DNA of 64,000 nucleotides from Flavobacterium gelatinilyticum (GTDB taxonomy: Bacteria; Bacteroidota; Bacteroidia; Flavobacteriales; Flavobacteriaceae): NCBI RefSeq assembly GCF_027111295.1, contig NZ_CP114287.1:372001-436000 (forward strand), in the 5' to 3' direction. This document shows, in pieces, positions 15,669-23,909 of this stretch; the stretch's first letter is position 1, and the number at the start of each line of letters is the position of its first letter. The translations under genes and the position numbers were made by a program. The notes under the pieces are model-generated. The model saw only the letters and a program-made list of their open reading frames with translations, did no database searches and was not told the DNA's origin.

Positions 15669-16536
15669 TTATATTTTCTTTTACTGTTTTAGATCCTTTT
15701 ACTTTTCCGTATGGATGCGCAGGCGGGAAAACCACTTTTTGCGCTCCGGGATTAAACCTGAATATTTCCAGTTTGTTTTTACCGTCTTTTCCTTCCTGTG
15801 TCGTGGCTTTGTCACCGGCTTCAATTGCTTTTTCCGAATCGCTCTGTTCATACTTCCCTTTTAGAACCTCTACCGCTGTGCATCGACAGCGCCATCCGTT
15901 TGGCGGGAAAAAAGACATCCAGAAAGGATCTTCTTTCGGCAGTGTAATATCTGCAAGCGCCTGATGTGATAAGCGCACACGTTCGTCTTTTGCGGTTCTG
16001 TATTGTAAATTATATCTGTCTCCTAAATTTGCCCATTGCGCTGCAGCCTGAGAACTTGCGACAGCAAACTCGTATTCCGCTTCCAGGTAATTCTGATTGT
16101 AGTTTACATTGAGATCCGAAAACTGCTTTGTTACTTCAGAAAACGGTTTGAGTTTTCCATCATCATTTAGCAGTAATTTTGAAGCTTCAAAAAGCTGTGC
16201 GTTGGTCTTTAGTGATCCAAATAAAAAAGCGTTGTCCTGGAGCGCCTTTTTCATTTCTTCCGGAACATCGTTTTCTTTAATCGCAAAATCAAACACATCG
16301 AATGTTGACTGGATCAGTTTCTGGTACGGCTTTTCAGTTTGTAAATCTTCCGGTGAATACTTCCCTTTTTTATGAAGGTGTTTAAATGCCTTTTCACCGG
16401 CATTTAAAAGCTGTTTAAACTTATCGGTTATTCCTAAGTTTAAAACGGTTGCTTTTCTCTGACAGTCATCACAACCGCAGTTGTATAAATCATCTAACCG
16501 GGCATGTAAAGCCCTGAAATATTCAGGGCCTATACG
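15655..16536 (-). CDS. minor head protein (Mu gp30/SPP1 gp7-like), read by -1 frameshift from portal
   Basis: The C-terminal part carries the head-morphogenesis signature (LQYRTAKDERVRLSHQAL, PFWMSFFPP, GWRCRCTAVEV). In phages of this family the protein binds the portal and is carried in the capsid. Coding sequence in this frame starts right at the portal stop (RIGPEYFRALHARLDDL ...) and contains a Cys cluster CGCDDC, but no ATG, GTG or TTG occurs before a GTG 80 codons further in. A stop codon lies only nine bases upstream of the slippery heptamer in this frame. The reading is therefore most likely entered by -1 slippage on the portal mRNA, giving 293 residues after the shift. Confidence 0.7.
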   Translation of the reverse strand, partial: RIGPEYFRALHARLDDLYNCGCDDCQRKATVLNLGITDKFKQLLNAGEKAFKHLHKKGKYSPEDLQTEKPYQKLIQSTFDVFDFAIKENDVPEEMKKALQDNAFLFGSLKTNAQLFEASKLLLNDDGKLKPFSEVTKQFSDLNVNYNQNYLEAEYEFAVASSQAAAQWANLGDRYNLQYRTAKDERVRLSHQALADITLPKEDPFWMSFFPPNGWRCRCTAVEVLKGKYEQSDSEKAIEAGDKATTQEGKDGKNKLEIFRFNPGAQKVVFPPAHPYGKVKGSKTVKENINESR

Positions 16537-16542
16537 AAAAAA
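16511..16542 (-). promoter_or_regulatory. programmed -1 frameshift signal
   Basis: On the minus strand the portal codons AGT TTT TTC contain T TTT TTC (16542-16536), an ideal -1 heptamer in the correct phase. A 6-nt spacer GTATAG, which includes the portal stop, is followed by a perfect stem GCCCTGAA / TTCAGGGC with loop TAT (16529-16511). No T run follows, so it is not a terminator. Slippage joins the portal to the minor-head frame. Confidence 0.75.
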
Positions 16543-17777
16543 CTCTCGGACAAATTAAGGGACAGTTTTGTTTCTGAGTCTGTCTTCTTAGTTCCTAAAA
16601 CTTTGATCCCGAACTTTTGCTCAATCCACTTTGGATCTATTTCCAAAAACGCTGCCGCTTCAGTAACCATTTTCCACAATTGCGCTAAATCTTCAGTTGC
16701 ATCGTATTTGTACATAACGCCTGCAGGCAGAACACCCAAAACCTGAAGCGCAGGAATAACCGTATCACGCCAGCATTGTTCAATTAATGAAAGATCACTG
16801 TCTACCAGATCTTCTAAAATTCCAATTGAGGTCTTTTCTTTTCCATTGGATCCGTTTTTTGTGTCCTGACCAACTACGGTTCCGGAGACACCCATTGATA
16901 TTTCATTGTTGCAATGGGTCTTTAAAGTTGTGTACACTTCACCGTCTGTCGTGACACCTTTTGCAAAGTCGAAGGATTCGGAATCATCAATGATGAAGTA
17001 AGCAGCCGTTCCCATATCCTGCATCATTTTCTTTGCACGCGCAACCATGACAGGATCCTGCGTGTTTGTTTTCATAACACGGGGCGGAATTCCGTAAATC
17101 TCGCATAATTCAGAATGACAGCTGTTTGCAAAACGTTTAAACAATACCATCGGCACACATCCGTCAAGCAGACCAAGAGTTGTATTTTTTTCGCCGAACT
17201 CAATAAGCCAGGAACCATACTCTGCCTGTTCTCTATATTTTATTTTTTTATCATCTGTGTAATCGTAGTACAGATAACCGGATCGCGGGTCAACATTCTG
17301 ACGTGCGATAGTATCGAATGTTAAAACAAGCTCCTTGTTCACTATTTTATATGAAAACTCACCCAGTGAGTGTCTACGGTAAATAGTTCCTAAAATCGAT
17401 TGATTTATCTGAAAAACGAAACCTTTATTCTGAAGTAAAGTAGTCAGTTCCTCATTGGTTGTTCCATCGGCGTTTTTGATACTGAAAGCGCGGCTTAATG
17501 ATTTAAGCATTCTGTTATTTACCTGAGACTGTAAATGCAGGTCACGCAGAATATTGTCGTACAGATTCTGTATAGGATAGAATTTAGGGTTTTCCTCAAC
17601 CTGCGCTGCGTTCTGCGCATCGACATAGTTCTTAATATCCTGACGTGTCTGCGAGATTGTTTTTGGTACAATATTTTGAATATGCGTACTTCCCTGATTT
17701 GGGGTTTTAGCGCCTAAATCCTGCGTTGTCTCCACTTTGCGTCCCCACGCTTCTCTAAAAAAAGTTGTAATTCCCAT
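16530..17777 (-). CDS. portal protein (Mu gp29-like, DUF935)
   Basis: Portal proteins form the dodecameric DNA gate of the capsid and dock the terminase. DUF935 features are plain: GPRSGYLYYDY-like turn at mid-protein (NVDPRSGYLYYD), SLGEFSYKIV, YGIPPRVM, and the helical clip/crown part rich in acidic residues. I start at ATG 17777 (MGITTFFREAWG, 415 aa) because a longer frame to 17852 would overlap the gp36-like gene. Its last codons lie in a slippery sequence that leads ribosomes into the minor-head frame; the shifted product would be about 707 residues. Confidence 0.85.
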   Translation of the reverse strand: MGITTFFREAWGRKVETTQDLGAKTPNQGSTHIQNIVPKTISQTRQDIKNYVDAQNAAQVEENPKFYPIQNLYDNILRDLHLQSQVNNRMLKSLSRAFSIKNADGTTNEELTTLLQNKGFVFQINQSILGTIYRRHSLGEFSYKIVNKELVLTFDTIARQNVDPRSGYLYYDYTDDKKIKYREQAEYGSWLIEFGEKNTTLGLLDGCVPMVLFKRFANSCHSELCEIYGIPPRVMKTNTQDPVMVARAKKMMQDMGTAAYFIIDDSESFDFAKGVTTDGEVYTTLKTHCNNEISMGVSGTVVGQDTKNGSNGKEKTSIGILEDLVDSDLSLIEQCWRDTVIPALQVLGVLPAGVMYKYDATEDLAQLWKMVTEAAAFLEIDPKWIEQKFGIKVLGTKKTDSETKLSLNLSESFFV

Positions 17778-17778
17778 A

Positions 17779-18240
17779 CTAATAATCATGATTAAATTTC
17801 GCTCTCGATCCCATTTCGAAAGGCTGTTTTTCTCCCGCTGTATCTTCATCACGAGGCAGAAGCGGGAGCGTTGAAACGTTTATTTCACCTTTGGCTACCT
17901 TGGTAAACCAGGTCACGGCACGATCATATCTTTCTTTTGCCTTTTCGTATATGAAATCAGCATTGCATAACTCCGCCAGATACCATTTGGCCATTGTGGC
18001 ACACTGTCGGACAATCAGAGTATGGCGGTCAGTTCCGGTTTTATTAAAGATGTTCTCTACATCGTACAGGTGACGGCCGTCCAGCCACTTTTTATTGTTA
18101 ATATTGGGCGTGAGGTAGCTTTTTGCCTCTTCGACCGCTGCATTAATTGCCTGGTCCACTTTCCCTTCATCACCTTCGGTTATCTGATCGATTTGATAAT
18201 CGTAAATAGTACTTCCTAAATCTTCTTTCTCTATAAACAT
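17779..18240 (-). CDS. Mu gp36-like head-tail adaptor (DUF1320)
   Basis: The 153-residue product has the DUF1320 layout: an acidic N-terminus, two helices around MAKWYLAELC, then KERYDRAVTWFTKVAKGE and a short LPLLPRD tail. In Mu this protein (gp36) joins head and tail. It lies 1 nt before the portal start. In Mu the gp36 gene comes after the capsid gene; here it precedes the portal gene. Confidence 0.75.
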   Translation of the reverse strand: MFIEKEDLGSTIYDYQIDQITEGDEGKVDQAINAAVEEAKSYLTPNINNKKWLDGRHLYDVENIFNKTGTDRHTLIVRQCATMAKWYLAELCNADFIYEKAKERYDRAVTWFTKVAKGEINVSTLPLLPRDEDTAGEKQPFEMGSRAKFNHDY

Positions 18241-18241
18241 A

Positions 18242-18400
18242 TTAATGCTGTTTAACTATTTTTAAAAAGACTCTTATCCAGTTCCTTTTTATTTTTGGAT
18301 TCTTTAACGGCGCTGATACGCCCTGATAAATGTGATGTTCTGCGTAGATTGGAAATCCCAGAACATCGACACCAATTTGATAACTAATAATTCTTTTCAT
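18242..18400 (-). CDS. small hypothetical protein in head operon (52 aa)
   Basis: An ATG at 18400, 4 nt after the terminase stop, opens 52 codons (MKRIISYQIGVDVLGFPIYA ...) ending next to the gp36-like start. The basic C-terminus and tight packing support it being real. It has no recognised family. Confidence 0.45.
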   Translation of the reverse strand: MKRIISYQIGVDVLGFPIYAEHHIYQGVSAPLKNPKIKRNWIRVFLKIVKQH

Positions 18401-18404
18401 ATTC

Positions 18405-19931
18405 TTAATATTTACGATTGGCTCTGTGCCCTACATGATGCTCCGTTTGTTCCTTTTGTGATACGTTTTCAATGATATGGATACCGCCTTCGAGTCCATC
18501 AGGACCATCCATCATTTTAGAGTTTGGCGCAACTCCGATGTACTCCTCTTCCATTCTCACCATGTGTGGGTTGTCTTTTTCTTCAATGTTGAAGACTATA
18601 CAGCCTTGTTTGTGTTTTGGTTCTATGGTCCCTTCAATACGAGTGTACTTTTCTCCTTTGATTCTTTTGTCCAGCGACATAAAAAGAGGTATTCTGGCGA
18701 GCAGTCTTCCGACAGCTTTTATTAATGGTTTTAATACCTGCTGATAAAATGGATCCTGAAGACTGTTGTTTTCGATCCAATTTTTAAAAGTGTCAACTTT
18801 TCTTTCCTTCACATAATCATGTGCGTGATAGAGGTTTTCAACAAAGGTTCTCTGGGTCATATTGTCAAGCCATACCTTGTACACATAGAAAATCCCGCCT
18901 TTATAACCAATAACTCCTGTGAATTTTCGTGAACTGTTTTTGTTGTCTTTATTACTGGTTGCCGGATCGGAATAGATCAGTACGTGTTCACAGGTTTTCA
19001 ATGGCGGACATTTCCCCCAGTTCACTTTTTTAAACAGTTTTCCAATACGGATCGGATTATTGAAATACTCTTTTTGAATACCGCTTGTAGTCATGGTTCT
19101 AAAAGCCAGTTCGATCAGCGCCTCTGTATTTCTCTGAGGCCATGTAGAGCGTCCGTTAGCATCCCTGATATTCACAATATCATGTACATTGGCTTTTTTA
19201 GCCATCTCAGTAATACAGCAGTATTTTGCAATGATATTCCCGCAGGCAATAATTAAAAGCGGCACAGAAATAGAACGTGTTGGAATTAAAGCCTGTTCAA
19301 TCCATTCGTATTTTTTCTGTATGGTATCCGGGTTATTGCAGTCTATATCCGTGTCGATATCATCAATCAAAATCAGATCCGGACGAGTTGCATCGTTTCT
19401 GGTTCCACGCGGTGACTGACCTGCGCCGACACCTCTGAAGGAAACTCCTAAACGGGTTGTAAAATCCCCATCTTCCCAACCGCTCAGCGCTTTTTGCTCA
19501 CCATAATCATTGAGTAATCTGTTATTGATTTCAAGAATGGTTTTATATGGTTTTAAAAGCCTGTCAGCATCATCTTTTGTGGCAGAAACAAGAATTACAG
19601 TTTTCTTTTTACCCGTCATAGTCAGGTAAAGCACTTCCATCATGGTACGTCCTGATTTTGACAAATCACGCGCCCAGGATCTCACCTCATACCATTCAGG
19701 ATTTGCCAGTACACGTTTGGTCGCTTTAATATGAAAGGGAGCCGGCTCTGAGGTGTAGAAATTTGGAAAGTAATACTTAAACCATTCTTCCGGGTGAGCC
19801 TCAAGATGTGCAATCCTTTTTAAACGATCAGAAGCACTTTCGTTGAGATCCACAGGAGTAGCCCTGTACTGATTTGTTACAAAATCCCCCCATCCAACCA
19901 GTTTTTCTTTATCCTTTCTACTTAGTGCCAT
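18405..19931 (-). CDS. terminase large subunit (Mu gp28-like)
   Basis: This is the packaging motor: an ATPase domain with a degenerate P-loop DLSKSGRTM (~89-97) and Walker B LILIDDID (~187-194), a coupling-type segment VSATKDD, and a C-terminal nuclease domain beginning LIYSDPATSN (~320) with an acidic metal site. The 508-residue length is normal. It overlaps the small-subunit gene by 14 nt. In Mu-like phages packaging starts from the integrated or transposed left end and uses a headful mechanism. Confidence 0.88.
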   Translation of the reverse strand: MALSRKDKEKLVGWGDFVTNQYRATPVDLNESASDRLKRIAHLEAHPEEWFKYYFPNFYTSEPAPFHIKATKRVLANPEWYEVRSWARDLSKSGRTMMEVLYLTMTGKKKTVILVSATKDDADRLLKPYKTILEINNRLLNDYGEQKALSGWEDGDFTTRLGVSFRGVGAGQSPRGTRNDATRPDLILIDDIDTDIDCNNPDTIQKKYEWIEQALIPTRSISVPLLIIACGNIIAKYCCITEMAKKANVHDIVNIRDANGRSTWPQRNTEALIELAFRTMTTSGIQKEYFNNPIRIGKLFKKVNWGKCPPLKTCEHVLIYSDPATSNKDNKNSSRKFTGVIGYKGGIFYVYKVWLDNMTQRTFVENLYHAHDYVKERKVDTFKNWIENNSLQDPFYQQVLKPLIKAVGRLLARIPLFMSLDKRIKGEKYTRIEGTIEPKHKQGCIVFNIEEKDNPHMVRMEEEYIGVAPNSKMMDGPDGLEGGIHIIENVSQKEQTEHHVGHRANRKY

Positions 19932-20481
19932 CGGTCAACTTTTGTTTGATAAAAGCATCGCAGTATGTGGTCAGCTGGTTTGCGAACTTGGAATCAATAC
20001 TTCTTACAAAGAGGATCAGATTTTTTGCGACAGAAATGGTCTCACCGATATTTGTTTCTGTTTCCAGGCGTTTAATTGCCGTTGTAAGCTTTGAGATCAT
20101 GTCGGTGTCTTTCGAGTTTGGGAAGTTTCCGATCAAAATCGGGTAATCTTCCGGATCAAACTTTGGGTATTCCAGCTTTTCATCTCCTGAACTGTCTTTT
20201 AGTTTGACTGGTTTGAGCATAAAGTTTGGAATGTCCCGAACAATGGGGCGTGTTTTAATTTCGTCCGTAACTGCTGCTAACTGATTATAAAGTGCTGTGA
20301 GTTGATTGTCTTTTGTGACTAACAGTGAGACTTTGAGTTTTTCCCAGCCTCCTTCCTTAACCCATTTACTGACTGTTTTTTCAGTCACTTTCAAACGCTC
20401 GGCAATTTCTTTCTGCGAAACATTATCGTTCACAAAAAGCACTTTTGCGAGGTCTTTTTCTACCTGTTTTCGAGTTCCCAT
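19918..20481 (-). CDS. terminase small subunit-like protein (HTH)
   Basis: The N-terminus carries a helix-turn-helix for DNA recognition (QKEIAERLKVTEKTVSKWV, ~24-42) followed by a WEKLK linker and a long coiled region, the layout of small terminases in Mu-like phages (gp27-like). It is the first gene of the minus-strand head operon and is divergent from the protease/scaffold gene. The 187-residue length fits. Confidence 0.75.
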   Translation of the reverse strand: MGTRKQVEKDLAKVLFVNDNVSQKEIAERLKVTEKTVSKWVKEGGWEKLKVSLLVTKDNQLTALYNQLAAVTDEIKTRPIVRDIPNFMLKPVKLKDSSGDEKLEYPKFDPEDYPILIGNFPNSKDTDMISKLTTAIKRLETETNIGETISVAKNLILFVRSIDSKFANQLTTYCDAFIKQKLTDGTK

Positions 20482-20673
20482 ACTTATATATTTATGTCAA
20501 AACTCCCAACAATCCCGCTTTAAAAAAAACAGCCGTTTACTTGCTTTACAACTTTGTTCTGACTCAACGCACCGTTGTGCTGTAGGCTGTCTTTCAGTTT
20601 TTTAAGAATCAAAACCCTCTAATCTTTGTCATCTCAATAGGCGATAAAATGCCAGGAATAAAAAGAAATAGAG
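20482..20673. promoter_or_regulatory. divergent control region between head and capsid/tail operons
   Basis: The 192-bp gap must hold promoters for two diverging late operons. Towards the plus operon there is TAATCTTTG (20620-20628), close to TAnnTTTG but with one extra base. A GCAC CGTT GTGC hairpin lies near 20570, and AACAGCC at ~20528 is mirrored by GGCTGT near 20585. The weak match to the housekeeping consensus suggests dependence on a phage activator. Confidence 0.4.
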
Positions 20674-21666
20674 ATGTCAAAAAAGCCAATTAAACCTTTT
20701 GTATTTAATGATGAAACAATAGAAAATACCTACGGCTTTTCAATTCTGACAGCCGGAATTGATTTAACACGATTTAGCAAAAATCCTGTAATGCTTTCCG
20801 ATCATTGGAATTCGAATTGGAATGTCATTGGAAAATGGTTTGATGTTAAGAAAGACGCAACCATTTTACAGGGTATGCCTGATTTTGACACTGAAGACAG
20901 CGACACGGCACTTATTGCCGGAAAGGTAGAACGCGGATATATCAACGCTTGTTCGATGGGGATCATCTTTGACCGAGAAAACCTTTCTGTTGTCGGCGGT
21001 AAAGTGATCTTAACCAAATGTGAACTGGTGGAGGTTTCAATCGTGCCGGTTCCATCGAACGCCAATGCTGTGCGCCTTATGCATTCTGACGGTAAAGTCA
21101 TGGACGAAAAGGAAATTCAGGAACTCTCTCTCTCTGTTATTCCCGGTATCAAAAATCCCGAAATAAATCTAAATCAAGACAATATGAAAAAAATCGTTTT
21201 AAGCATTGCAACGCTTATGGCTTTGGGTTACAAAGATCAGCCGGCAGATGGTCTGGACATGAGCGAAGTTGACTCTAAAGTTTTAGGGCTTTCAAGACAA
21301 GTTGCAGAACTAACTACAGAAAACGACTCCTTAAAACTTGCTGCAAAAACAGCTAAGGAAAAGCAGGAAGCGGAAGCCAGACTTCGAATAGGTTCAAAAG
21401 TGGATCTGGCCATTACTACCGGACAGATTAAAGCGGATCAAAAAGAGAAAATGATCACGCTGGGAATTACTTCTGAGGAAGCACTTGACACCGTAATAGG
21501 ATCAATTCCTCAAAAAAGGACTTTCAATATTGGTATCAACACACCAACAGAAACCGGAGGCACTGAGGTTAAGACAATGGATGAGTTTGAAAAACTTTCT
21601 CACGAACAAAAACTAAGCTTCAAAGAATCTCAGCCTGAGGCTTACAAAAAACTTTTTAATCAATAA
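20674..21666 (+). CDS. prohead protease with C-terminal scaffold (Mu gp32-like)
   Basis: The N-terminal ~135 residues form an S78-type prohead protease: His44 in SDHWN, Ser94 in NACSMGI and the family-typical VSIVPVPSNANA after it. It cleaves scaffold and capsid during head maturation. The C-terminal ~160 residues are charged and coiled, as expected of scaffold. An in-frame ATG at 21184 (MKKIVLSIATLM) could give scaffold alone, as in Mu and lambda. The capsid gene follows 10 nt downstream. Confidence 0.82.
   Translation: MSKKPIKPFVFNDETIENTYGFSILTAGIDLTRFSKNPVMLSDHWNSNWNVIGKWFDVKKDATILQGMPDFDTEDSDTALIAGKVERGYINACSMGIIFDRENLSVVGGKVILTKCELVEVSIVPVPSNANAVRLMHSDGKVMDEKEIQELSLSVIPGIKNPEINLNQDNMKKIVLSIATLMALGYKDQPADGLDMSEVDSKVLGLSRQVAELTTENDSLKLAAKTAKEKQEAEARLRIGSKVDLAITTGQIKADQKEKMITLGITSEEALDTVIGSIPQKRTFNIGINTPTETGGTEVKTMDEFEKLSHEQKLSFKESQPEAYKKLFNQ
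21184..21666 (+). CDS. possible nested scaffold protein (internal start)
   Basis: ATG 21184 lies exactly at the protease-scaffold junction and would give a 160-residue coiled scaffold, the arrangement known for Mu gpI/gpZ. Supporting signs are position and a lower-complexity linker just before it. There is no ribosome-binding site, but these are rarely seen in Flavobacteria. Confidence 0.35.
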   Translation: MKKIVLSIATLMALGYKDQPADGLDMSEVDSKVLGLSRQVAELTTENDSLKLAAKTAKEKQEAEARLRIGSKVDLAITTGQIKADQKEKMITLGITSEEALDTVIGSIPQKRTFNIGINTPTETGGTEVKTMDEFEKLSHEQKLSFKESQPEAYKKLFNQ

Positions 21667-21676
21667 ATAAAAAAAT

Positions 21677-22591
21677 ATGCCAGCAACATTTCCAGAAATG
21701 TGGGAATCAAGGGTAAGAACCTTGCTTCGCGATGAGCAGTTAGCTCCATGGTTAGAGGGTATTCCAGAAATTGACACCGAAGTATTAGAGGTGGGTTCTG
21801 GTGCGGCCTCGGAATCAAACATTATTCATATCCCAATCACAACATTCAGACCAGGTGTTTTGATCAACAACACGACTTATCCATTAGCACTGGTAAGTTA
21901 TGATGATACCAGTATGACAGTAAAACTGGATAAATATCAGACCAATCCAACATCACTAACCGATGATCAGGCAAACGGATCAAGCTACAGCCAGATTGAT
22001 TCTGTGACCAGATCTCACCGTGAAGACATTGTAGATGCAAAGTTTGCTAAAGCAATCCACGCTCTGGCTCCGCAGGAAAACGTTGCCGGAAAAACATTTG
22101 TAATTAAGGCTACAGGTGAAGAGGTTACCCCGGGCGGTAGAAGAAAACTGGTTTGGAAAGATATTATCTCTGCCAGACGTGGTGCAAACGCTTCAGGAAT
22201 GAAGAAAAAAGGACGTCGTTTGGTGTTATGCGATGATCACGTAAACGATTTGCTTGAAGACAATTCAAACAAATATGCTGAACAGTTAGCGGATTACTTA
22301 TCAGGTAAAATCAAAGGAAATTTAGCAGGTTTTGAAATGTACGAGAATGCAGATAATCCGAAATATACTGCCGCAGGTGTGAAAAAAGCATGGGGCGCTG
22401 TTCCGGGATCAACAGACTTAACTGCATCAGTGTTTTTCCATCCGGAAAACGTGGCAAAGAAAACCGGAATGACAAAACAGTATTTCTCCGAGTCAAAAAC
22501 AGACACCAGAACTCAGCAAAACGAGTACGCTTTACGCCACTACTTTATTGCAGTTCCGGTAATGGATAGATATTCTGGGGCAATCCTTTAA
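21677..22591 (+). CDS. major capsid protein (Mu gpT-like)
   Basis: The 304-residue product follows the protease/scaffold gene and shows the HK97-type features: an acidic N-arm (FPEMWESRVRTLLRDEQ), a spine-like central helix (DIISARRGANASG), and a C-terminal A-domain with YALRHYFIAVPV. It should form the icosahedral shell. Sequence conservation to Mu gpT is low, so the call rests on gene order, size and pattern. A terminator follows. Confidence 0.8.
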   Translation: MPATFPEMWESRVRTLLRDEQLAPWLEGIPEIDTEVLEVGSGAASESNIIHIPITTFRPGVLINNTTYPLALVSYDDTSMTVKLDKYQTNPTSLTDDQANGSSYSQIDSVTRSHREDIVDAKFAKAIHALAPQENVAGKTFVIKATGEEVTPGGRRKLVWKDIISARRGANASGMKKKGRRLVLCDDHVNDLLEDNSNKYAEQLADYLSGKIKGNLAGFEMYENADNPKYTAAGVKKAWGAVPGSTDLTASVFFHPENVAKKTGMTKQYFSESKTDTRTQQNEYALRHYFIAVPVMDRYSGAIL

Positions 22592-22621
22592 ACCTAATTG
22601 AAACCCTATTAAATCATATTT

Positions 22622-22657
22622 AAAAAGACTGTTACTATCAAGAGCAGCAGTCTTTTT
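22622..22657 (+). terminator. terminator after the capsid gene
   Basis: AAAAAGACTG / CAGTCTTTTT with a 16-nt loop and T run. It probably gives the capsid gene a higher transcript level than downstream genes by partial termination. Confidence 0.65.
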
Positions 22658-22669
22658 TTTCACTCAACT

Positions 22670-22954
22670 ATGGAACTATTTATATACCCAACTTTAGCGG
22701 CTTTTTTCTCAGCGCTGATAACCTACATCTTTTCAAAGCGCAAAAACCTTGCTGAAGACAGAGCGGCCGAATTAGACAATGCAGTAAATGCGGTTAAGTA
22801 CTACCGAGAATTACTTGATGATATGGCCAGCCGGCTTACCAAAGCTACTGACACTATCAACGAAATGGAAAAAAAGCTTCGTGAACTTATGGACGTAAAC
22901 CAGCACCTGGTTGAAGAACTTCAAAAATTCAAACAACTAAACGGTAAAAGCTGA
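22670..22954 (+). CDS. holin-like membrane/coiled-coil protein (94 aa)
   Basis: One N-terminal membrane helix (LAAFFSALITYIFSK, ~8-22) is followed by a ~70-residue coiled coil. It overlaps the endolysin start by one base and heads the lysis cassette. A single-helix holin or pinholin-type role is inferred from position; a structural role cannot be excluded. Confidence 0.5.
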   Translation: MELFIYPTLAAFFSALITYIFSKRKNLAEDRAAELDNAVNAVKYYRELLDDMASRLTKATDTINEMEKKLRELMDVNQHLVEELQKFKQLNGKS

Positions 22955-23406
22955 TGAGATTATCCGAAAAAATATTACAGATCGCCATAACTCAGTTAGG
23001 CGTTCAGGAAGCACCAAAGAACAGCAATGCTGGTCCTGAGGTTGAAAAGTACTTAAAGTCTGTAGGACTTGGAAAAGGTTACAGCTGGTGCATGGCTTTT
23101 GTTTATTGGTGTGCTGTTGAGGCCTCCAAACAAACGGCATTGCCAAACACACTTTTTAAAACAGGCGGTGTCCTGGCAATGTGGAATAACAGACCGCTTT
23201 TAAGAGTAAAGACACCCCAGCCGGGCGATATTATGATTCTTGATTATGGTAAAGGTTTAGGCCATACCGGAATTGTGGAGAAAGTCGCAGGCACAAAGGT
23301 TCATACCATCGAAGGCAATACAAACGATGAAGGAAGCCGGGAAGGCTACGAAGTTTGTCGAAGAGTTAGAGAATTATCAAAAATTAAAGGCTTTATAAGA
23401 CCATGA
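22954..23406 (+). CDS. endolysin, CHAP-type peptidoglycan hydrolase
   Basis: The 150-residue enzyme shows a CHAP/NlpC-type site: Cys46 in YSWCMAF, His104 in GHTGIV and Glu120/Asn122 in IEGNTN. It should cleave peptide links or amide bonds of peptidoglycan at lysis. No signal peptide is present, so it depends on a holin, in line with the membrane protein gene just upstream (1-nt overlap). The following spanin gene overlaps by 4 nt. Confidence 0.88.
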   Translation: MRLSEKILQIAITQLGVQEAPKNSNAGPEVEKYLKSVGLGKGYSWCMAFVYWCAVEASKQTALPNTLFKTGGVLAMWNNRPLLRVKTPQPGDIMILDYGKGLGHTGIVEKVAGTKVHTIEGNTNDEGSREGYEVCRRVRELSKIKGFIRP

Positions 23407-23909
23407 AAAACATAAAAATTGGTTGTTTATTTTTTGTTCTCGCCATTAGTCTGGTTTCCTGCGCAGGCAGAAAACCAGTAGTGGTGCAGAATACAGTAAC
23501 AACAGAAAAAACACTCACCGAAACTGTACACGATACAGCTTTCAAAATTGAAAAAGACAGTTCCTCATACAATGCCCTTTTGGATTGTATTAATGGAAAA
23601 GTTACAGTAAAAGATGTCAAGCGAGCCGAACCGGGGCGTACATTAAAGAGCCCGAGGGTTCGGATTGCCGACAACTTACTCACAGTTGACTGCGAGTCGA
23701 AAGCGCAGGAACTCTTTGCACGGTGGAAATCTACCTATATAAAAGAGAACAGGCAGGAGGTTGTAAAAGTGCCGGTAATAACAAATGAACTCACCTGGTG
23801 GCAGAAAACCCAAATAAAGGGATTCTGGGTTTTAGCAGTGATCTGCTCACTTATTCTCGCATTTATCATCGCAACAATAATCAAATCAAATCTAAACAAA
23901 ACGACATAA
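23403..23909 (+). CDS. probable unimolecular spanin (lipoprotein plus C-terminal TM)
   Basis: The N-terminus is a lipoprotein signal with lipobox LVSC (Cys20), and residues ~141-160 (FWVLAVICSLILAFIIATII) form a C-terminal membrane helix. This topology, an outer-membrane lipid anchor plus an inner-membrane helix joined by a ~120-residue periplasmic part, is that of u-spanins such as T1 gp11, which fuse the two membranes at lysis. It is coupled to the endolysin by ATGA overlap. Other lysis phages use two proteins; here one should suffice. Confidence 0.65.
   Translation: MKNIKIGCLFFVLAISLVSCAGRKPVVVQNTVTTEKTLTETVHDTAFKIEKDSSSYNALLDCINGKVTVKDVKRAEPGRTLKSPRVRIADNLLTVDCESKAQELFARWKSTYIKENRQEVVKVPVITNELTWWQKTQIKGFWVLAVICSLILAFIIATIIKSNLNKTT

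Noticed and set aside
15655..16296. GTG at 16296 as start of the minor head gene
   Set aside because: Eighty codons of coherent coding sequence in the same frame precede it, reaching exactly to the slippery site; a start at 16296 would discard them.
16511..16529. Hairpin after the portal stop as a transcription terminator
   Set aside because: No T run follows it on the minus strand, and essential head genes lie downstream in the same operon.
17778..17852. Portal start at 17852
   Set aside because: It would overlap the gp36-like gene by 74 nt; ATG 17777 gives a usual DUF935 N-terminus.
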